DNA of 64,000 nucleotides from Pseudomonas viridiflava (GCF_900590755.1 NZ_UUOC01000001.1:1-64000); one strand, 5' to 3'. Counted from the first letter of the stretch, positions 1 through 10,099 are shown. The notes: a model not told the origin generated them from the sequence alone. Translations and numbers: made by a program.

Positions 1-27
1 TATGTTGGCCTGAAATGCATATCTGTT

Positions 28-147
28 GTGGGACCGGCCGGGCGGCGCTCCGCTTTAGCCGGGAAGACGGTATTTCAGGCGATCAATCTCGGGCGGGTGT
101 ACCGGCCTCTTCCCGGCTAAAGCGGAGCGCCGCCCGGCCGATCCCAC
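28..147. repeat. REP doublet (REPIN), long-arm form
   Basis: Inverted repeat with arms 28-66 and 109-147. Each arm is 39 bases and they differ at one position. The outer ends are GTGGGACCGG and its complement, the inner ends GCCGGGAAG. The arm carries an extra GGCGGCGCTCCGCTTT block compared with shorter copies in this window. It lies downstream of bdhA. This is the usual paired-REP layout of Pseudomonas; no RAYT transposase gene is present here. Confidence 0.85.
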
Positions 148-174
148 ATAGAAACGCGGTCGTCTGTGGGAGCG

Positions 175-260
175 AGCTTGCTCGCGAATCAGGCGCTGCG
201 CGCTGCGGTCTGGCAGATACACCGCGTCATCGTTCTTCGTGAGCAAGCTCGACTCCCCCA
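175..260. repeat. REP doublet, second family (GAGCTTGCTC core)
   Basis: Imperfect inverted repeat starting TGTGGGAGCGAGCTTGCTCG and ending in the complementary GAGCAAGCTCG. It belongs to a different REP family from the copy just to its left, so two families sit back to back downstream of bdhA. Confidence 0.7.
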
Positions 261-287
261 AAATCAACTGCAGCCGTTGGAATCGCT

Positions 288-1058
288 TTACCGCGCCAAC
301 CACCCCCCATCAATATTCCACGCCGCGCCGCGCACCTGGCTGCCAGCCTCGCTGCACAGGAACAGCACCAACTCTCCCAATTGCGATGGCGTCACGAATT
401 CCAGCGAGGGTTGCTTCTCGGCCAGCAGGTCGTGCCGGGCCTGATCAGGGTCGCCGCTGACTGCTGCACGGTCGTCAATCTGCTGCTGCACCAAGGGCGT
501 CAATACCCAGCCGGGGCAGATCGCGTTGCAGGTGATGGGGGTTGTTGCGGTTTCCAGACCTACAACTTTGGTGAGGCCGATCACCCCATGTTTAGCGGCA
601 ACATAGGCCGACTTGCCAGTGGAACCCACCAGGCCATGGACGGACGCAATATTGATGATCCGCCCCCAGTTTTTGCTGCGCATGCCGGGCAGGCACAGGC
701 GGGTGCTATGGAACACCGAAGACAGGTTGATGGCGATGATGGAATCCCAGCGCTCGACGGGAAATGCTTCGACCGCGTCCACATGCTGAATGCCAGCGTT
801 GTTGATCAGAATGTCGACTCCACCGAACTGACGCTCGGCGTAGGCAATCATGTCGGCGATCTCTTCAGGCTTGCTGACGTCCGCCGGATGATGCCCCACT
901 TTGCCGCCGAATTTCCCCACCTCGGCAACCACCGCCGAGGCATCGCCGAAACCATTGAGAATCAGGTTAGCGCCAGCCTTGGCCAGGCTCAACGCAATAC
1001 CCAGACCGATGCCGCTGGTGGAGCCGGTAACCAATGCCGTTTTACCTTGCAGACTCAT
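288..1058 (-). CDS. bdhA: D-3-hydroxybutyrate dehydrogenase
   Basis: Predicted 256-residue cytosolic SDR that oxidises D-3-hydroxybutyrate to acetoacetate with NAD. The TGSTSGIG nucleotide-binding motif is at residues 11-18, NNAG near 86-89, and the catalytic set reads Ser139, Tyr152, Lys156. The start at 1058 is chosen because it opens directly with the Rossmann strand and leaves a 10-base gap to the upstream permease; a start further upstream would overlap that gene. It follows the GntP-type permease and is probably co-transcribed with it under HbcR and sigma-54. The order matches P. aeruginosa PA2003-PA2005 as I remember it. Other SDR substrates are possible, but the context supports hydroxybutyrate. 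Confidence 0.9.
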   Translation of the reverse strand: MSLQGKTALVTGSTSGIGLGIALSLAKAGANLILNGFGDASAVVAEVGKFGGKVGHHPADVSKPEEIADMIAYAERQFGGVDILINNAGIQHVDAVEAFPVERWDSIIAINLSSVFHSTRLCLPGMRSKNWGRIINIASVHGLVGSTGKSAYVAAKHGVIGLTKVVGLETATTPITCNAICPGWVLTPLVQQQIDDRAAVSGDPDQARHDLLAEKQPSLEFVTPSQLGELVLFLCSEAGSQVRGAAWNIDGGWLAR

Positions 1059-1068
1059 ATTCAGTGCC

Positions 1069-2460
1069 TCACACAATGCCAGTGGCGTAGAAGGTGCCAA
1101 TCACCACAAATACCGCCAGGGTCTTGATGATGGTGATGCCAAAGATGTCTTTGTAAGCCTCGCGGTGGGTCAGGCCGGTGACCGCCAGCAGCGTGATCAC
1201 TGCGCCGTTGTGCGGCAGGGTATCCATGCCGCCGCTGGCCATGGCCGCCACCCGATGCAGGACTTCCAGTGGAATGTTCGCGGCGTTTGCGGCGCTGATG
1301 AAGGTATTGGACATGGCGGCCAGGGCGATGCTCATGCCGCCCGAGGCGGAACCGGTAATCCCGGCCAGCAAGGTCACGGTAATCGCTTCGTTGACCAGCG
1401 GGTTGGGAATGCTTTTCAGCCAGTCGGCCAGCACCAGAAAGCCCGGCAACGACGCGATCACCGCACCAAAGCCATATTCGGAGGCGGTGTTCATGGCGGC
1501 CAGTAACGCGCCGCTGACTGCACTTTTACTGCCTTCGGCGAGTCGGCTTTTGATGGCGCTGAAGCCAAACGCCAGGACCATGAGAATCCCTACCAGCAGC
1601 GCAGCTTCCACCGCCCAGATGGCGGTCAGCTTGGCGATTTCGGTTTGAATCGGTGTCGCCATGCCCGGCAGCGCCAGGGTGTGGGTCTTGCCGTACCACT
1701 GGGGGATCCACCAGGTGAACAACAGGTTCATGACACCCACCAGCAACAGCGGGGAAAGGGCGATCCACGGATTGGGCAGCTTGATGTCTTCCGCCGTTTC
1801 CGGCTCATTGCGCAGTTCGGTGCCGTAGCCTTCGCCCGCGCGTTGCGCCTTGTTGCGTTGCCGTTGCAGGTACAGCATGCCCGCGCAGAACACGAAAATG
1901 GTGCCAATTACACCCAACCAAGGCGCGGCCCAGGCCGTCGTGTTGAAAAAGGTCGTGGGGATGATGTTCTGGATCTGGGGCGTGCCGGGCAGTGCGTCCA
2001 TGGTGAACGAGAACGCGCCCAGGGCGATGGTTGCCGGTATCAGGCGCTTGGGAATATCACTCTGGCGAAACATCTCCGCCGCAAACGGATACACCGCGAA
2101 CACCACCACAAACAGTGATACACCGCCGTAGGTGAGCAGTGCACAGACCAGCACGATGACCAGCATGGCCTGGCGGGTGCCGAGCACGCCAATGGCCGCA
2201 GCAACGATGGCTCGGGAAAAACCTGACAGCTCGATGAGTTTGCCGAACACGGCACCCAGCAAGAACACCGGAAAGTACAGCTTGATGAAGCCGACCATCT
2301 TGTCCATGAACACGCCGGTGAAGGCGGGCGCCACAGCCGATGGGTCAGTGAGTAATACCGCACCGAGGGCGGCGATGGGGGCAAAGAGGATAACGCTGTA
2401 GCCACGGTAAGCAGCAAGCATCAACAGCGCGAGGGCTGCCAAGGCAATGATCACACTCAT
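1069..2460 (-). CDS. GntP-family permease, likely 3-hydroxybutyrate uptake
   Basis: Predicted 463-residue inner-membrane transporter, hydrophobic through most of its length with about a dozen membrane segments. Family-typical stretches include PGTPQIQNIIPT near the middle and a glycine-rich GITGSASGG segment in the last third. GntP proteins import small carboxylates such as gluconate. Here the gene sits between the sigma-54 regulator and hydroxybutyrate dehydrogenase, so hydroxybutyrate is the likely substrate (inference). The ATG at 2460 has an AGGAG seven bases upstream. It is the first gene of the operon behind the sigma-54-type promoter at 2586-2601. Confidence 0.88.
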   Translation of the reverse strand: MSVIIALAALALLMLAAYRGYSVILFAPIAALGAVLLTDPSAVAPAFTGVFMDKMVGFIKLYFPVFLLGAVFGKLIELSGFSRAIVAAAIGVLGTRQAMLVIVLVCALLTYGGVSLFVVVFAVYPFAAEMFRQSDIPKRLIPATIALGAFSFTMDALPGTPQIQNIIPTTFFNTTAWAAPWLGVIGTIFVFCAGMLYLQRQRNKAQRAGEGYGTELRNEPETAEDIKLPNPWIALSPLLLVGVMNLLFTWWIPQWYGKTHTLALPGMATPIQTEIAKLTAIWAVEAALLVGILMVLAFGFSAIKSRLAEGSKSAVSGALLAAMNTASEYGFGAVIASLPGFLVLADWLKSIPNPLVNEAITVTLLAGITGSASGGMSIALAAMSNTFISAANAANIPLEVLHRVAAMASGGMDTLPHNGAVITLLAVTGLTHREAYKDIFGITIIKTLAVFVVIGTFYATGIV

Positions 2461-2585
2461 TGAGTGTCTCCTGGCCTGGGATCGCGGCGAACTCAGAGGC
2501 TGCCGAAGGCGCTCTGTACGGCTCGCTGAAATCCTGCGGCATATTGTTATTGTTTTCGGCTGCGGCGGTGCCGCCCATTGGGTAT

Positions 2586-2601
2586 AGCGGGTTTCGTGCC
2601 A
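2586..2601 (-). promoter_or_regulatory. Sigma-54 (-24/-12) promoter candidate
   Basis: On the minus strand the site reads TGGCACG-AAAC-CCGCT. The -24 element is a full match to TGGCACG, and the invariant GG and GC are spaced as the consensus requires; the -12 part departs as CCGCT for TTGCT. It lies 126 bases upstream of the permease start. A sigma-54 enhancer-binding protein is encoded immediately upstream, which supports the call. Confidence 0.75.
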
Positions 2602-2665
2602 AGCGGCTAACTGATTGAATTTGCTGAGGTTGTTCTATTGCAGTGGGCATGTAATCAGGTTGGCA

Positions 2666-2681
2666 GTCTCCAAAGGGAGAC
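2666..2681. promoter_or_regulatory. Palindromic site 1, proposed HbcR upstream activating sequence
   Basis: Perfect 6-4-6 palindrome GTCTCC-AAAG-GGAGAC about 65 bases upstream of the -24 element. The same GTCTC/GAGAC architecture recurs at 2786-2801. Confidence 0.65.
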
Positions 2682-2765
2682 GCACGCCCAGGCAGGCTTG
2701 CGTTCGGTCAATGAGTACACCATGGCAAAGTTTGCAGTAGAGCTTTCGGCCTAGGTTTTCTGAAA

Positions 2766-2781
2766 GTCTCAATCTGAAGAC
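2766..2781. promoter_or_regulatory. Imperfect site 2, proposed HbcR upstream activating sequence
   Basis: GTCTCA-ATCT-GAAGAC has the outer GTCT/AGAC halves and an imperfect inner part. It begins exactly 20 bases from the next site, about two helical turns, as expected for cooperative binding. Confidence 0.55.
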
Positions 2782-2785
2782 GCAA

Positions 2786-2801
2786 GTCTCTTTATAGAGA
2801 C
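2786..2801. promoter_or_regulatory. Palindromic site 3, proposed HbcR upstream activating sequence
   Basis: Perfect palindrome GTCTCT-TTAT-AGAGAC. It overlaps the last codons and stop of hbcR, so the 3' end of the regulator gene doubles as a binding site. It is about 185 bases upstream of the sigma-54 promoter. Confidence 0.65.
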
Positions 2802-4219
2802 TCTGCAATGCCCAGCGCGGCCATCTTCTTATAAAGCGTCGAGCGCCCAAGTCCGAGTTGGCTGGCGGCGTCTACTACGTTGCCTGCGCACTGCACCAAT
2901 GCCTGTTCGATCACCTGGCGGTCAAAACGCTGACGGGCCTGGCTGAAGGTTTCAAAGGTTGCCGGTTCCGAATGAAGATGGGTGCGACAGGTCAGCGGGA
3001 CCAGATTGCCGATAGCGGCTCGGATTTCCCTTGCGTTGAGCAGCAGGTCATCGCTGAGCAACGCGGCGCGCTCCAGCACATTGCGTAATTCCCGGATGTT
3101 GCCGGGCCAGGCGTGTTGTGCAAGGAGTGCCAGCGCGCTGCCTTCCAATTCGTGCTGGCTGCGCAGCTCTTCCAGAATCGCTTCGCTGAGCGCGGGCAGA
3201 TCATCCAGCCGCTCCCTCAAGGGCGGGACCTGAATGGGCAGCACGCTCAAGCGGTAATACAGATCCGCACGAAATTCGCCGCGTTTGATGGCCGCTTCAA
3301 GGTCTGTGGAGGTGGCGGCAATCAGTCGGATATCGCTGCGGACCACCTCGTTGGAGCCCACCGGTTCGTACTCTTTTTCCTGAAGGACCCGCAACAGCTT
3401 GCTTTGCAAGGGCAGGGGCATGTCGCCGATTTCATCGAGAAACAGGGTGCCGCCCTGAGCGATCTGCAACTTGCCGGGACGGGCTTTGCGGTCGGCGCCG
3501 GTGAATGCGCCGGGAGCCGTGCCGAAGAACTCCGCTTCAAGCAGGGTTTCCGGAATTGCAGCACTGTTGATACTGACAAATGCCTTGTGCGCCCGGGGCG
3601 AGGCGCTATGAATGGCGTGGGCCAGCAGCTCTTTGCCGGTGCCTGTCTCGCCGAGCAGCAGCACCGGAGAATCGGCGCTGGCGCTGCGACGGGCGCGGCG
3701 TTTGACCTCCAGGCTGGCGGCGCTGGTGCCGATGAAATGGGCGAAGCTGTACTTGGCCTGGCGGGCGCGCAGCAGAGAGCGGGTCGAGGCCAACTCTTCC
3801 TGCATGCTCAGGTAACGTTTGAGCAGCGGCGAAAGGGCCTGGAGTTCATCGAAGAGGGCAAAGCCGATAGCGCCGATCAAGTCACCGGCGTCATCATGGA
3901 TCGGCAGGCGCATGACCACCAGCGGGTCCTTGGCGGTGTCCATCATGTCCAGCAGGATCGGTCGGCCATTGGTCGCGACCTGGCGTAACAGGCTGCCAGG
4001 TATGACCTTTTCACAAGGCTGACCCAAGGCAACGCTTGAGTCCTGCAGGCCGAAACGTCGGGCGTAACGCTCGTTGATCCAGACGATATTGGCGTCTTTG
4101 TCGACAATCACGGTTCCTTCGCTGGACTGTTCGATGATTTCGAACAGGGACCGAATCGCCAGTTGTCTGACGCTCAGGTAATCATTGAGGCTGTGGCTTT
4201 CTTTCATAGGGTTTTTCAT
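2792..4219 (-). CDS. hbcR: Sigma-54-dependent regulator of hydroxybutyrate catabolism
   Basis: Predicted 475-residue enhancer-binding activator. A PAS-like sensor occupies roughly residues 25-125. The AAA+ domain has Walker A GETGTGKE at 190-197, the sigma-54-contacting GAFTGA loop at 237-242 and Walker B LDEIGD at 261-266. A Fis-type helix-turn-helix closes the protein (about 446-468). There is no receiver domain, so a small ligand rather than phosphorylation probably controls it (inference). It lies just upstream of the permease-bdhA operon and its proposed sites. An alternative start four codons downstream at 4207 exists; neither has a strong ribosome site. The HbcR name comes from the syntenic P. 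aeruginosa locus. Confidence 0.85.
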   Translation of the reverse strand: MKNPMKESHSLNDYLSVRQLAIRSLFEIIEQSSEGTVIVDKDANIVWINERYARRFGLQDSSVALGQPCEKVIPGSLLRQVATNGRPILLDMMDTAKDPLVVMRLPIHDDAGDLIGAIGFALFDELQALSPLLKRYLSMQEELASTRSLLRARQAKYSFAHFIGTSAASLEVKRRARRSASADSPVLLLGETGTGKELLAHAIHSASPRAHKAFVSINSAAIPETLLEAEFFGTAPGAFTGADRKARPGKLQIAQGGTLFLDEIGDMPLPLQSKLLRVLQEKEYEPVGSNEVVRSDIRLIAATSTDLEAAIKRGEFRADLYYRLSVLPIQVPPLRERLDDLPALSEAILEELRSQHELEGSALALLAQHAWPGNIRELRNVLERAALLSDDLLLNAREIRAAIGNLVPLTCRTHLHSEPATFETFSQARQRFDRQVIEQALVQCAGNVVDAASQLGLGRSTLYKKMAALGIAESL

Positions 4220-4270
4220 GGAGGGTTCCGTCGTTTGAAACCGGCGTCTGGCCGCACAGAATGCCCTTGT

Positions 4271-5854
4271 CTAGTTGAAACCCGGATGCGCTGCCGCCAG
4301 CAATTCCCTGGTGTAAGGGTGCTGAGGCGAGTCGAACAGGTCGTGACTGGCGCCCCGTTCGACTACTTTGCCGTCCTTGACCACGATCACATCGTGAGCA
4401 AGAGCCCTGACCACGGCCAGATCGTGGCTGATAAACAGATACGTCAGGCCATGCTTTTCCTGTAATTGGCGCAACAATGCCACCACTTGCTTCTGTACCG
4501 TGCGATCCAGCGCCGAGGTCGGTTCGTCCAGCAGGATCAGTGCCGGCTTGAGCACCAGCGCTCTGGCAATGGCGATGCGTTGCCGTTGCCCACCGGAAAA
4601 CTCGTGGGGATAACGATGCCGGCTCTGTGGGTCGATGCCCACTTCCTCCAGTACACGAATGACCTCGACTTCGCATTGCACCGGGTCCAGTTCGCTATGC
4701 ACTTCAAGCCCCTCGCTGATGATCTGCGCCACCGACATCCGCGGACTGAGGCTGCCGTAGGGGTCCTGAAACACCACTTGCATCTGCTTGCGCCAGGGCT
4801 GCATCTGCTTCTGATTCAGGCCATCAATACCCTTACCCTGAAAGCGGATACTGCCACGCGATTCAAGAAGGCGCAGGATTGCCTGACCAAGTGTCGATTT
4901 TCCGGAGCCCGATTCCCCAACAATTCCGAGGGTTTTACCCCGTTCGATGCTCAGGCTGATGTCATCCACGGCTTTGAGGTATTCCTTGTGGCGGCGGAAA
5001 ATGCCGCCGCCCAGGGAGAACCAGACGCGCAGATTATCCACTTCCAGAACCTTTTCCCGACTGTCCCGGGGCAGCGGTTCGCCAGCAGGCTCGGCATCGA
5101 GCAAGAGCTTGCTATACGGGTGCTGTGGCTGCTTGAACAGCGAGTGGCAGTTGGACTGCTCGACGATTTCCCCGGCGCGCATCACGCACACCCGCTGGGC
5201 GATGCTGTGTACCAGATTCAGATCATGGCTGATCAGCAGCAGTGACATGTTCAGACGTTCCTGCAATTGCTTGAGCAGCAGCAGAATCTTGCGCTGCACC
5301 GTGACGTCCAGTGCAGTGGTCGGTTCATCCGCAATCAGCAGTTCCGGCTCGCATGCCAGGGCCATGGCGATCATGACCCGCTGTCGCTGCCCGCCGGACA
5401 GCTCGTGGGGGTAGGCTTTGAGGCGTTTCTGCGGGTGTTGAATGCCCACCAGCTCCAGCAGCTCCAGAATCCGTTTTTGCGCCCCGCGACCGGTCATGCC
5501 TCTGTGCACCAGCAGGGTTTCGCCGATTTGTTTGGCGACCGTATGCAGCGGATTGAGGGACGTCATCGGCTCCTGGAAAATCATCGCAATGCGGTTGCCC
5601 CGCAGCTCGCGCAGGGTCTTGCCGTCGGCACCGAGCAGTTGCTGGCCACGATAAGTGATGCTGCCGGTGCTGAGTGTGCCGGTGGTGGGCAGCAGTTGCA
5701 GGATCGAGTGTGCGGTCACCGACTTGCCGGACCCGGATTCACCCACCAGCGCCAGGCATTCACCTGCGCGGATGTCCAGGCTCAGGTTGCTGACCACCGT
5801 CTGACCATTGAAGGCGACGCTGAGGTCGCGGATTTCGATCAGGTTGTCCGACAT
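4271..5854 (-). CDS. yejF: Peptide ABC transporter, duplicated ATP-binding subunit YejF
   Basis: Predicted 527-residue ATPase with two fused ABC domains, each with its own GESGSGKS Walker A, a LSGGQRQR or FSGGQRQR signature and an LLxxDEPT Walker B. It powers the YejABEF importer for oligopeptides and, in enterobacteria, microcin C. The start at 5854 opens with [11 protein letters not shown] and lies one base after the yejE stop; a longer frame from 5896 would overlap yejE and is less likely. It is the last gene of the yejABEF operon. Confidence 0.93.
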   Translation of the reverse strand: MSDNLIEIRDLSVAFNGQTVVSNLSLDIRAGECLALVGESGSGKSVTAHSILQLLPTTGTLSTGSITYRGQQLLGADGKTLRELRGNRIAMIFQEPMTSLNPLHTVAKQIGETLLVHRGMTGRGAQKRILELLELVGIQHPQKRLKAYPHELSGGQRQRVMIAMALACEPELLIADEPTTALDVTVQRKILLLLKQLQERLNMSLLLISHDLNLVHSIAQRVCVMRAGEIVEQSNCHSLFKQPQHPYSKLLLDAEPAGEPLPRDSREKVLEVDNLRVWFSLGGGIFRRHKEYLKAVDDISLSIERGKTLGIVGESGSGKSTLGQAILRLLESRGSIRFQGKGIDGLNQKQMQPWRKQMQVVFQDPYGSLSPRMSVAQIISEGLEVHSELDPVQCEVEVIRVLEEVGIDPQSRHRYPHEFSGGQRQRIAIARALVLKPALILLDEPTSALDRTVQKQVVALLRQLQEKHGLTYLFISHDLAVVRALAHDVIVVKDGKVVERGASHDLFDSPQHPYTRELLAAAHPGFN

Positions 5855-5855
5855 T

Positions 5856-6878
5856 TCAAGACCTCGGGTCGAAGGCATCGCGCAGCGCCTCGCCAATGAA
5901 AACCAGCAGCGACAGGATCAACGCCAGGGTGAAGAAAGCGGTCAAGCCCAGCCATGGCGCTTGCAGATTCTGTTTACCCTGGGCGATCAGCTCTCCTAGC
6001 GAGGCGCTGCCCGCAGGCATGCCGAAGCCGAGGAAATCCAGAGCGGTCAGGGTCGATATCGCACCGGTCAGAATGAAGGGCAGATAGCTCAAGGTCGCGT
6101 TCATGGCATTAGGCAGGATGTGGCGCATGATGACCTTGCGATCCCCAAGGCCAAGCGCCCGGGCGGCCTTGACGTATTCCAGATTGCGGCCGCGCAGAAA
6201 CTCTGCCCGTACCACATCCACCAGCGCCAGCCATGAAAACAGCGCCATGATCCCCAACAGCCACCAGAAGTTGGGCTCGACGAAGCCGGAAAGGATGATC
6301 AGCAGATACAGCACCGGTAAGCCCGACCACACCTCCAGCAAGCGCTGGCCAATCAGGTCGACCCAGCCACCGTAATAACCCTGCAGGGCGCCAGCGGCAA
6401 TGCCGATCAGCGCGCTGATGGCCGTCAACGCCAGCGCAAACAGGATCGAAACCCGTGCCCCGAAAATCACCCGCGCCAGTACGTCCCGGGCCTGATCGTC
6501 AGTGCCCAGCCAGTTCTCCGCGCTCGGCGGGCTGGGTGCAGGGCGATGCAGTTCATAGTTCGGTGTGTCGTCGCTGAAAGGAATAGGCGGGAAGAGCATC
6601 CAGCCTCCACCTTTGCCAATCAGCTCCCGGACGTAATCGCTGCGGTAGTCCGGCTGAAAGGGCAACTGACCGCCAAACTCTCGTTCGGTGTAGCGCTTGA
6701 GTGCCGGGAAATACAACGAGCCCTGATAGCTCACTACCAGAGGTTTGTCGTTGGCGATCAGTTCGCCGCCAAGACTTAACAGAAACAGTCCGCAAAACAG
6801 CCACAGCGACCACCAGCCACGGCGGTTATTGCGAAAGCGATCCAGGCGGCGCTGGGCCAGCGGAGAAAGTCTGCGCAT
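5856..6878 (-). CDS. yejE: Peptide ABC transporter permease YejE
   Basis: Predicted 340-residue inner-membrane permease. One membrane segment near the N-terminus is followed by a long periplasmic stretch typical of YejE, with LGTDDQARDVLARVIFGARV leading into the permease core and an EYVKAARALGLGDRKV coupling helix (EAA loop). It pairs with YejB. The start overlaps the yejB stop in a TGATG arrangement, pointing to translational coupling. Confidence 0.93.
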   Translation of the reverse strand: MRRLSPLAQRRLDRFRNNRRGWWSLWLFCGLFLLSLGGELIANDKPLVVSYQGSLYFPALKRYTEREFGGQLPFQPDYRSDYVRELIGKGGGWMLFPPIPFSDDTPNYELHRPAPSPPSAENWLGTDDQARDVLARVIFGARVSILFALALTAISALIGIAAGALQGYYGGWVDLIGQRLLEVWSGLPVLYLLIILSGFVEPNFWWLLGIMALFSWLALVDVVRAEFLRGRNLEYVKAARALGLGDRKVIMRHILPNAMNATLSYLPFILTGAISTLTALDFLGFGMPAGSASLGELIAQGKQNLQAPWLGLTAFFTLALILSLLVFIGEALRDAFDPRS

Positions 6879-7948
6879 CAGACGTTCCTCGCACTGAAGT
6901 CGATTCGTGGGTCTACCAGGGTGTAGCAGATGTCACCCACCAGTTTGATCAGCAAGCCGAACAGCGTGAAGATGAACAGCGAGCCGAACACCACCGGGTA
7001 GTCTCGGGATACAGCAGCTTCATAGCTCATGCGGCCCAGGCCATCGAGGGAAAAAATCACTTCGATCAACAACGAACCGGCGAAGAACACGCTGATGAAG
7101 GCCTGGGGGATACCCGCGACCACCAGCAGCATGGCATTGCGGAATACATGACCGTACAGCACCCGGCGTTCACTCAGGCCTTTGGCCCGGGCCGTCACCA
7201 CATACTGGCGTGTCACCTCATTGAGAAAAGAGTTCTTGGTGAGGATGGTCAGCGTTGCAAAGCCACCAATCACCAGCGAAGACACGGGTAACACCAAGTG
7301 CCAGAAGTAGTCGGCAATCTTGCCGGTCATGCTCATCTGCTGGAAATTCTCCGAGACCAGCCCGCGTACCGGGAACCAGCTCAGCGAGGTGCCGCCTGCG
7401 AAAACCACGATCAGCAGCATGGCGAACAGGAAGGCTGGCATGGCGTAGCCGATGATGATCGCGGTGCTGCTCCAGATGTCGAAGTGGCTGCCGTGCTTGA
7501 CGGCTTTGCGAATTCCCAAGGGGATTGAAACCAGGTAAGTGAGCAGGGTGGCCCAAAGCCCCAGGGAAATGGAGACCGGCATTTTTTGCAGGATCAGATC
7601 GGTCACGCTGGCACCGCGAAAGAAACTGTTGCCGAAATCCAGCTGTGCGTAGTTTTTCAGCATCAGCCACAGGCGTTCATGCAGGGGTTTATCGAAACCG
7701 TATTGGTGCTCGATTTCCTTGATCAGTTTCGGGTCCAGGCCCCGTGCGGCGCGGGACGGGCTGCTGTTGACCGATTCGGCGGGCGCGCTGCCGACACTGG
7801 CATTGGCGCCACCGATGCCTTGCAGCCGAGCGATGGCCTGTTCAACAGGCCCGCCGGGAGCGGCCTGCACAATGAAAAAGTTGACCAACAGAATGCACAG
7901 CAAGGTTGGAATGATCAGTAACAGCCGTCGCAAGAGATAACCGAGCAT
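6878..7948 (-). CDS. yejB: Peptide ABC transporter permease YejB
   Basis: Predicted 356-residue permease of the DppB/OppB type. The N-terminal membrane segment ([17 protein letters not shown]) is followed by a long loop with an Ala/Ser/Gly-rich segment, then five or so membrane helices. The coupling motif reads [17 protein letters not shown]. The start directly abuts the yejA stop. It heterodimerises with YejE in the inner membrane. Confidence 0.93.
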   Translation of the reverse strand: MLGYLLRRLLLIIPTLLCILLVNFFIVQAAPGGPVEQAIARLQGIGGANASVGSAPAESVNSSPSRAARGLDPKLIKEIEHQYGFDKPLHERLWLMLKNYAQLDFGNSFFRGASVTDLILQKMPVSISLGLWATLLTYLVSIPLGIRKAVKHGSHFDIWSSTAIIIGYAMPAFLFAMLLIVVFAGGTSLSWFPVRGLVSENFQQMSMTGKIADYFWHLVLPVSSLVIGGFATLTILTKNSFLNEVTRQYVVTARAKGLSERRVLYGHVFRNAMLLVVAGIPQAFISVFFAGSLLIEVIFSLDGLGRMSYEAAVSRDYPVVFGSLFIFTLFGLLIKLVGDICYTLVDPRIDFSARNV

Positions 7949-9817
7949 CTACTTCATCTCCGAAGCGATGGCCGAAGCACCGCGTTTGGCCGCAAATTGC
8001 TCATTGGTCAGTGGCGTGGGGCTGACTTCCCACCACGTCTCGATAGCCTCGGCATTGCTGGCCTGCACTTTGGGAATGCCAAAACGGTTCCACCACAGGG
8101 TCGAAGAGCCGGGCGGGTAATAGTTCGGAATCCAGTAGTAGCCCCATTGCAGGACGCGGTCCAGGCAGTGAGCGTAATCGACCATGGTGGATTTCTGGTC
8201 GGCGGCGACGAGCCCGGCAATCAAGGTGTCCACGGCCGGGTCCTGCAGGACCATATAGTTGCTTGAGCCTGGCTCCCGAGCGCCCTTTGAACCGAAGTTG
8301 TTGTAAAGCTCCATCCCGGGCGAGGTCGACACTGGATAGCCGGTGACGATCATGTCGTAGTCTCGCGCCATGACTCGATTGATGTACTGGGCTGAATCGA
8401 TGCGTCGGATATCGAAGCTCACGCCGATCTGCGCCAGATTGCGTTTGTAGGGCAGCAGGATTTTTTCAAAGCCCGGTTGCGCGTTAAGGAAGGTGAAGGC
8501 GAGCGGCTCACCCTTGGCATTGACCAGGTGATCGCCTTCCGGCCTCCAGCCAGCGTCTTCCAGCAGAGCCAGGGCCTGAAGCTGTTTGTCGCGGATAAAG
8601 CCGGTGCCGTCGGTCTTGGGTGTATGAAAGACCGTATCGAAAACCTCGGGTGGCACTTTATTCCGCAGAGGCTCCAGGATTTTCAGCTCGGCAGGTGTGG
8701 GCAGCTCGGAGGCGGCCAGCGCGGAGTTGGAAAAGTAGCTGTTCTGGCGGATGTACATGTTGCGCATCATCTGCCGGTTGGTCCATTCGAAATCCCAGAG
8801 CATGGCCAGCGCCTGGCGCACCCGACGATCCTGAAACATCGGCCGGTCCAGATTGAAGACAAACCCTTGCGAACTCTGCACGGCACCTTTGGCCAGGTGG
8901 GCTTTCTGCAGTAACCCGTCAGTCAGCGCCGGGCTGTCGTAAAGAATCGAATAGGCGGTGGCCGAATATTCCCGGTTGTAGTCATAAGCACCGCCCTTGA
9001 GCACCTGCCGCGCCACGTCGGTATCGCCGAAGTACTCGACGCTGAAGGTATCAAAGTTGTAAATCCCGCGATTGACCGGCAAATCCCTGGCCCACCAGTT
9101 CGGGTTGCGGGCGAAGGTGATACTGCGTCCCGGATCGACTTTGGCGACGGTATAGGGGCCGCTACCCAAAGGCGCTTCGAAGCCTGCGCCACTGGCAAAG
9201 TCCCGGCTTTTCCACCATTGCTCCGGCATGACCGGGATGGATGCCAGGTCCAGCGGCAGGCTGCGGTTTTCATTGCTTTTGAAGTCAAAGCGGATCTGGG
9301 TCGGCGATTCGACCTCAACCCCTTTGATGTCCTGAAATTCGGTGCGGTACGAGAGGCTCCCCTGCGTCATCAACAGGTTGTAGCTGTAGCGCACGTCCTC
9401 GGCCGTGATGGGCGTGTTGTCGGCAAAGCGTGCCTTGGGGTTAATGAAAAACCTCAGGGATAAACCGTCCGCGCCGCGCTCCATCTTTTCCGCCACCAGT
9501 CCGTAGACCGTGTAAGGCTCGTCCAGTGAGCGAACCGCCAAGGGCGAATAAACCATGCCATTGATTTGCGAAACCCCGGTGCCTTTGTCGATGTAGGGGA
9601 TCAGATGATCAAACTGCCCGATCTCTTGCGCCGAACGCCGCATGCTGCCCCCTTTTGGCGCGTCGGGGTTCACATAATCAAAATGCTTGAAATCAACGGG
9701 ATAGCGGGGCGCTTCACCATAGACCGTCAGGGCGTGTTGGGGCGTGGCAAGTGAGGTTTGCAGACCTGAAACCAGGGTCAGCATGACAGCGATCAGCGAG
9801 GTAGAAACAAAACGCAT
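7949..9817 (-). CDS. yejA: Periplasmic peptide-binding protein YejA
   Basis: Predicted 622-residue family 5 solute-binding protein, with a signal peptide of about 24 residues cut before TPQHALTVYGEAP. The family signature FNADDPLT is replaced by YVNPDAPKGGS, usual for YejA. The start at 9817 is set by the signal peptide and an AGGA about nine bases upstream; the same frame is open further upstream to 10342, but that part is not protein-like. It is the first gene of yejABEF and should deliver peptides to YejBE. Only one YejA copy is present here. Confidence 0.92.
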   Translation of the reverse strand: MRFVSTSLIAVMLTLVSGLQTSLATPQHALTVYGEAPRYPVDFKHFDYVNPDAPKGGSMRRSAQEIGQFDHLIPYIDKGTGVSQINGMVYSPLAVRSLDEPYTVYGLVAEKMERGADGLSLRFFINPKARFADNTPITAEDVRYSYNLLMTQGSLSYRTEFQDIKGVEVESPTQIRFDFKSNENRSLPLDLASIPVMPEQWWKSRDFASGAGFEAPLGSGPYTVAKVDPGRSITFARNPNWWARDLPVNRGIYNFDTFSVEYFGDTDVARQVLKGGAYDYNREYSATAYSILYDSPALTDGLLQKAHLAKGAVQSSQGFVFNLDRPMFQDRRVRQALAMLWDFEWTNRQMMRNMYIRQNSYFSNSALAASELPTPAELKILEPLRNKVPPEVFDTVFHTPKTDGTGFIRDKQLQALALLEDAGWRPEGDHLVNAKGEPLAFTFLNAQPGFEKILLPYKRNLAQIGVSFDIRRIDSAQYINRVMARDYDMIVTGYPVSTSPGMELYNNFGSKGAREPGSSNYMVLQDPAVDTLIAGLVAADQKSTMVDYAHCLDRVLQWGYYWIPNYYPPGSSTLWWNRFGIPKVQASNAEAIETWWEVSPTPLTNEQFAAKRGASAIASEMK

Positions 9818-10099
9818 TACACGAATCCTGACTGATGTCCGCGGGCGACTATCAGGGTGAAGGGCATGGGTGATGAAGCCGTACAAAACAAGGTACCGGA
9901 ACCCAGGCACGTTTGTAACCAGATGATGCGTTGCAAAGATGTCATCAATGCCTGTGGTGCACAAACGGGGGTTGTGCCAAAACATAGCAATTTGCTTGCC
10001 GTGTGTCTTTTGTAGGAGCGCACGAGCAGCGCGAGGCCGCGATGGCGGTGCGTCAGGTACTTCGCGATCGTTGATACGCCGGCTGTATGGTCGGTGCGC

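Noticed and set aside
28..260. Possible CRISPR array because of repeated inverted blocks
   Set aside because: Only two inverted pairs of different families, no regular spacing and no cas genes; they are REP doublets.
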